DNA from: a bacterium
GTDB lineage: Bacteria > JAUVQV01 > DATDCY01
Length of the DNA: 9,555 nt
NCBI GenBank assembly: GCA_036524115.1
Contig: DATDCY010000324.1
Coordinates: forward strand, 1 to 9,555
Reading direction: 5' to 3'
In this document: in pieces, positions 9,393 to 9,555 of the stretch
How the letters are laid out: each line of letters begins with the position of its first letter
Numbering within the stretch: the stretch's first letter is position 1
Position numbers and translations under genes: made by a program
Notes under the pieces: model-generated
Databases searched by the model: none
Seen by the model: the letters and a program-made list of their open reading frames with translations, nothing else
Told to the model about the DNA's origin: nothing

Positions 9393-9411
9393 TGACAAGT
9401 CTATCATTATC
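9393..9411 (-). promoter_or_regulatory. Fur-box-like half site, or -10-like AT-rich patch
   Basis: The minus strand reads GATAATGATA followed by GACTTGTCA. The first ten bases equal the first half of the classic Fur consensus (GATAATGATAATCATTATC), but the second half matches poorly, giving 12 of 19 overall by eye. GATAAT alone also resembles a sigma-70 -10 box, without a convincing -35 seventeen bases upstream. Either reading would fit a promoter for the gene below. Weak evidence. Confidence 0.25.
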
Positions 9412-9413
9412 AA

Positions 9414-9555
9414 CCACCTACGGGAATCGCCGACATGGATACGGAGTCGGCACAGGCCGACGCCCTCCAGATCGACGTCCTCGGGCCAGGGCCAGGGCTA
9501 GGGCGGACTCCGATGGTGGATATCGACTGGGCGCCGCTCAGGGTTTAGATGCAGG
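9414..9555. other. Right-edge non-coding stretch
   Basis: I see no gene I can support here. It holds a perfect 6-bp inverted repeat with a 4-base loop (GTCGGC/GCCGAC, 9446-9461) and a short imperfect hexamer array (GGCCAG, GGCCAG, GGCTAG at about 9484-9502). An upstream minus-strand gene could end in this edge, since stop codons occur near 9540-9550, but too little is present to tell. Confidence 0.4.

Noticed and set aside
9333-9413. N-terminal extension of the giant protein starting at TTG 9413 or ATG 9407
   Set aside because: It would put 25-27 polar residues before an otherwise textbook signal peptide, and the hairpin and AT-rich promoter-like patch lie in that stretch. ATG 9332 is the better start.
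9333-9555. GEMM/c-di-GMP-type riboswitch in the leader of the cytochrome gene
   Set aside because: The conserved core elements of that class are not visible. Only a simple hairpin is seen.

Overview
The window is high-GC DNA (sampled lines run from about 58% to about 70% G+C). It comes from a Gram-negative-type bacterium that makes c-type cytochromes. SecA, a Sec signal peptide, an SBBP propeller, PKD and FN3 modules and a doubled-CXXCH heme domain together recall metal-reducing Desulfuromonadia/Geobacter-like or related Desulfobacterota lineages. That placement is an inference from domain style, not a phylogenetic result.

Layout: both supported genes lie on the minus strand, so transcription runs right to left. 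The right edge (9333-9555) has no gene I can support. It holds short inverted repeats, a Fur-box-like half site, and an 11-bp hairpin just upstream of the first gene. From 9332 down to 2985 there is one very large gene for an exported modular protein of about 2115 residues. Its order is signal peptide, seven SBBP blades, two cadherin-like/Ig modules interspersed with three copies of a 108-residue repeat, two PKD modules, three 'DGG.W' Ig-like modules, four FN3 modules arranged as a duplicated pair, and a C-terminal domain with five heme-binding-type motifs, one of them the unusual spacing CX3CH. A 144-bp intergenic region follows (2841-2984), with GC-rich inverted repeats, a plausible extended -10 promoter and a strong Shine-Dalgarno. 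Then comes secA (2840-27), complete at 937 residues. Only 26 bases lie beyond it.

The two genes share a strand but probably not a function. SecA is the housekeeping ATPase of the general secretion pathway, and it would be the machine that exports the giant protein in unfolded form. Heme would then be attached outside the cytoplasm by a cytochrome c maturation system that is not in this window. The giant protein looks like an extracytoplasmic or surface multiheme cytochrome with a long adhesive or spacer ectodomain. It is the most interesting object here.

The long plus-strand ORFs are read as codon-bias shadows of these two genes.
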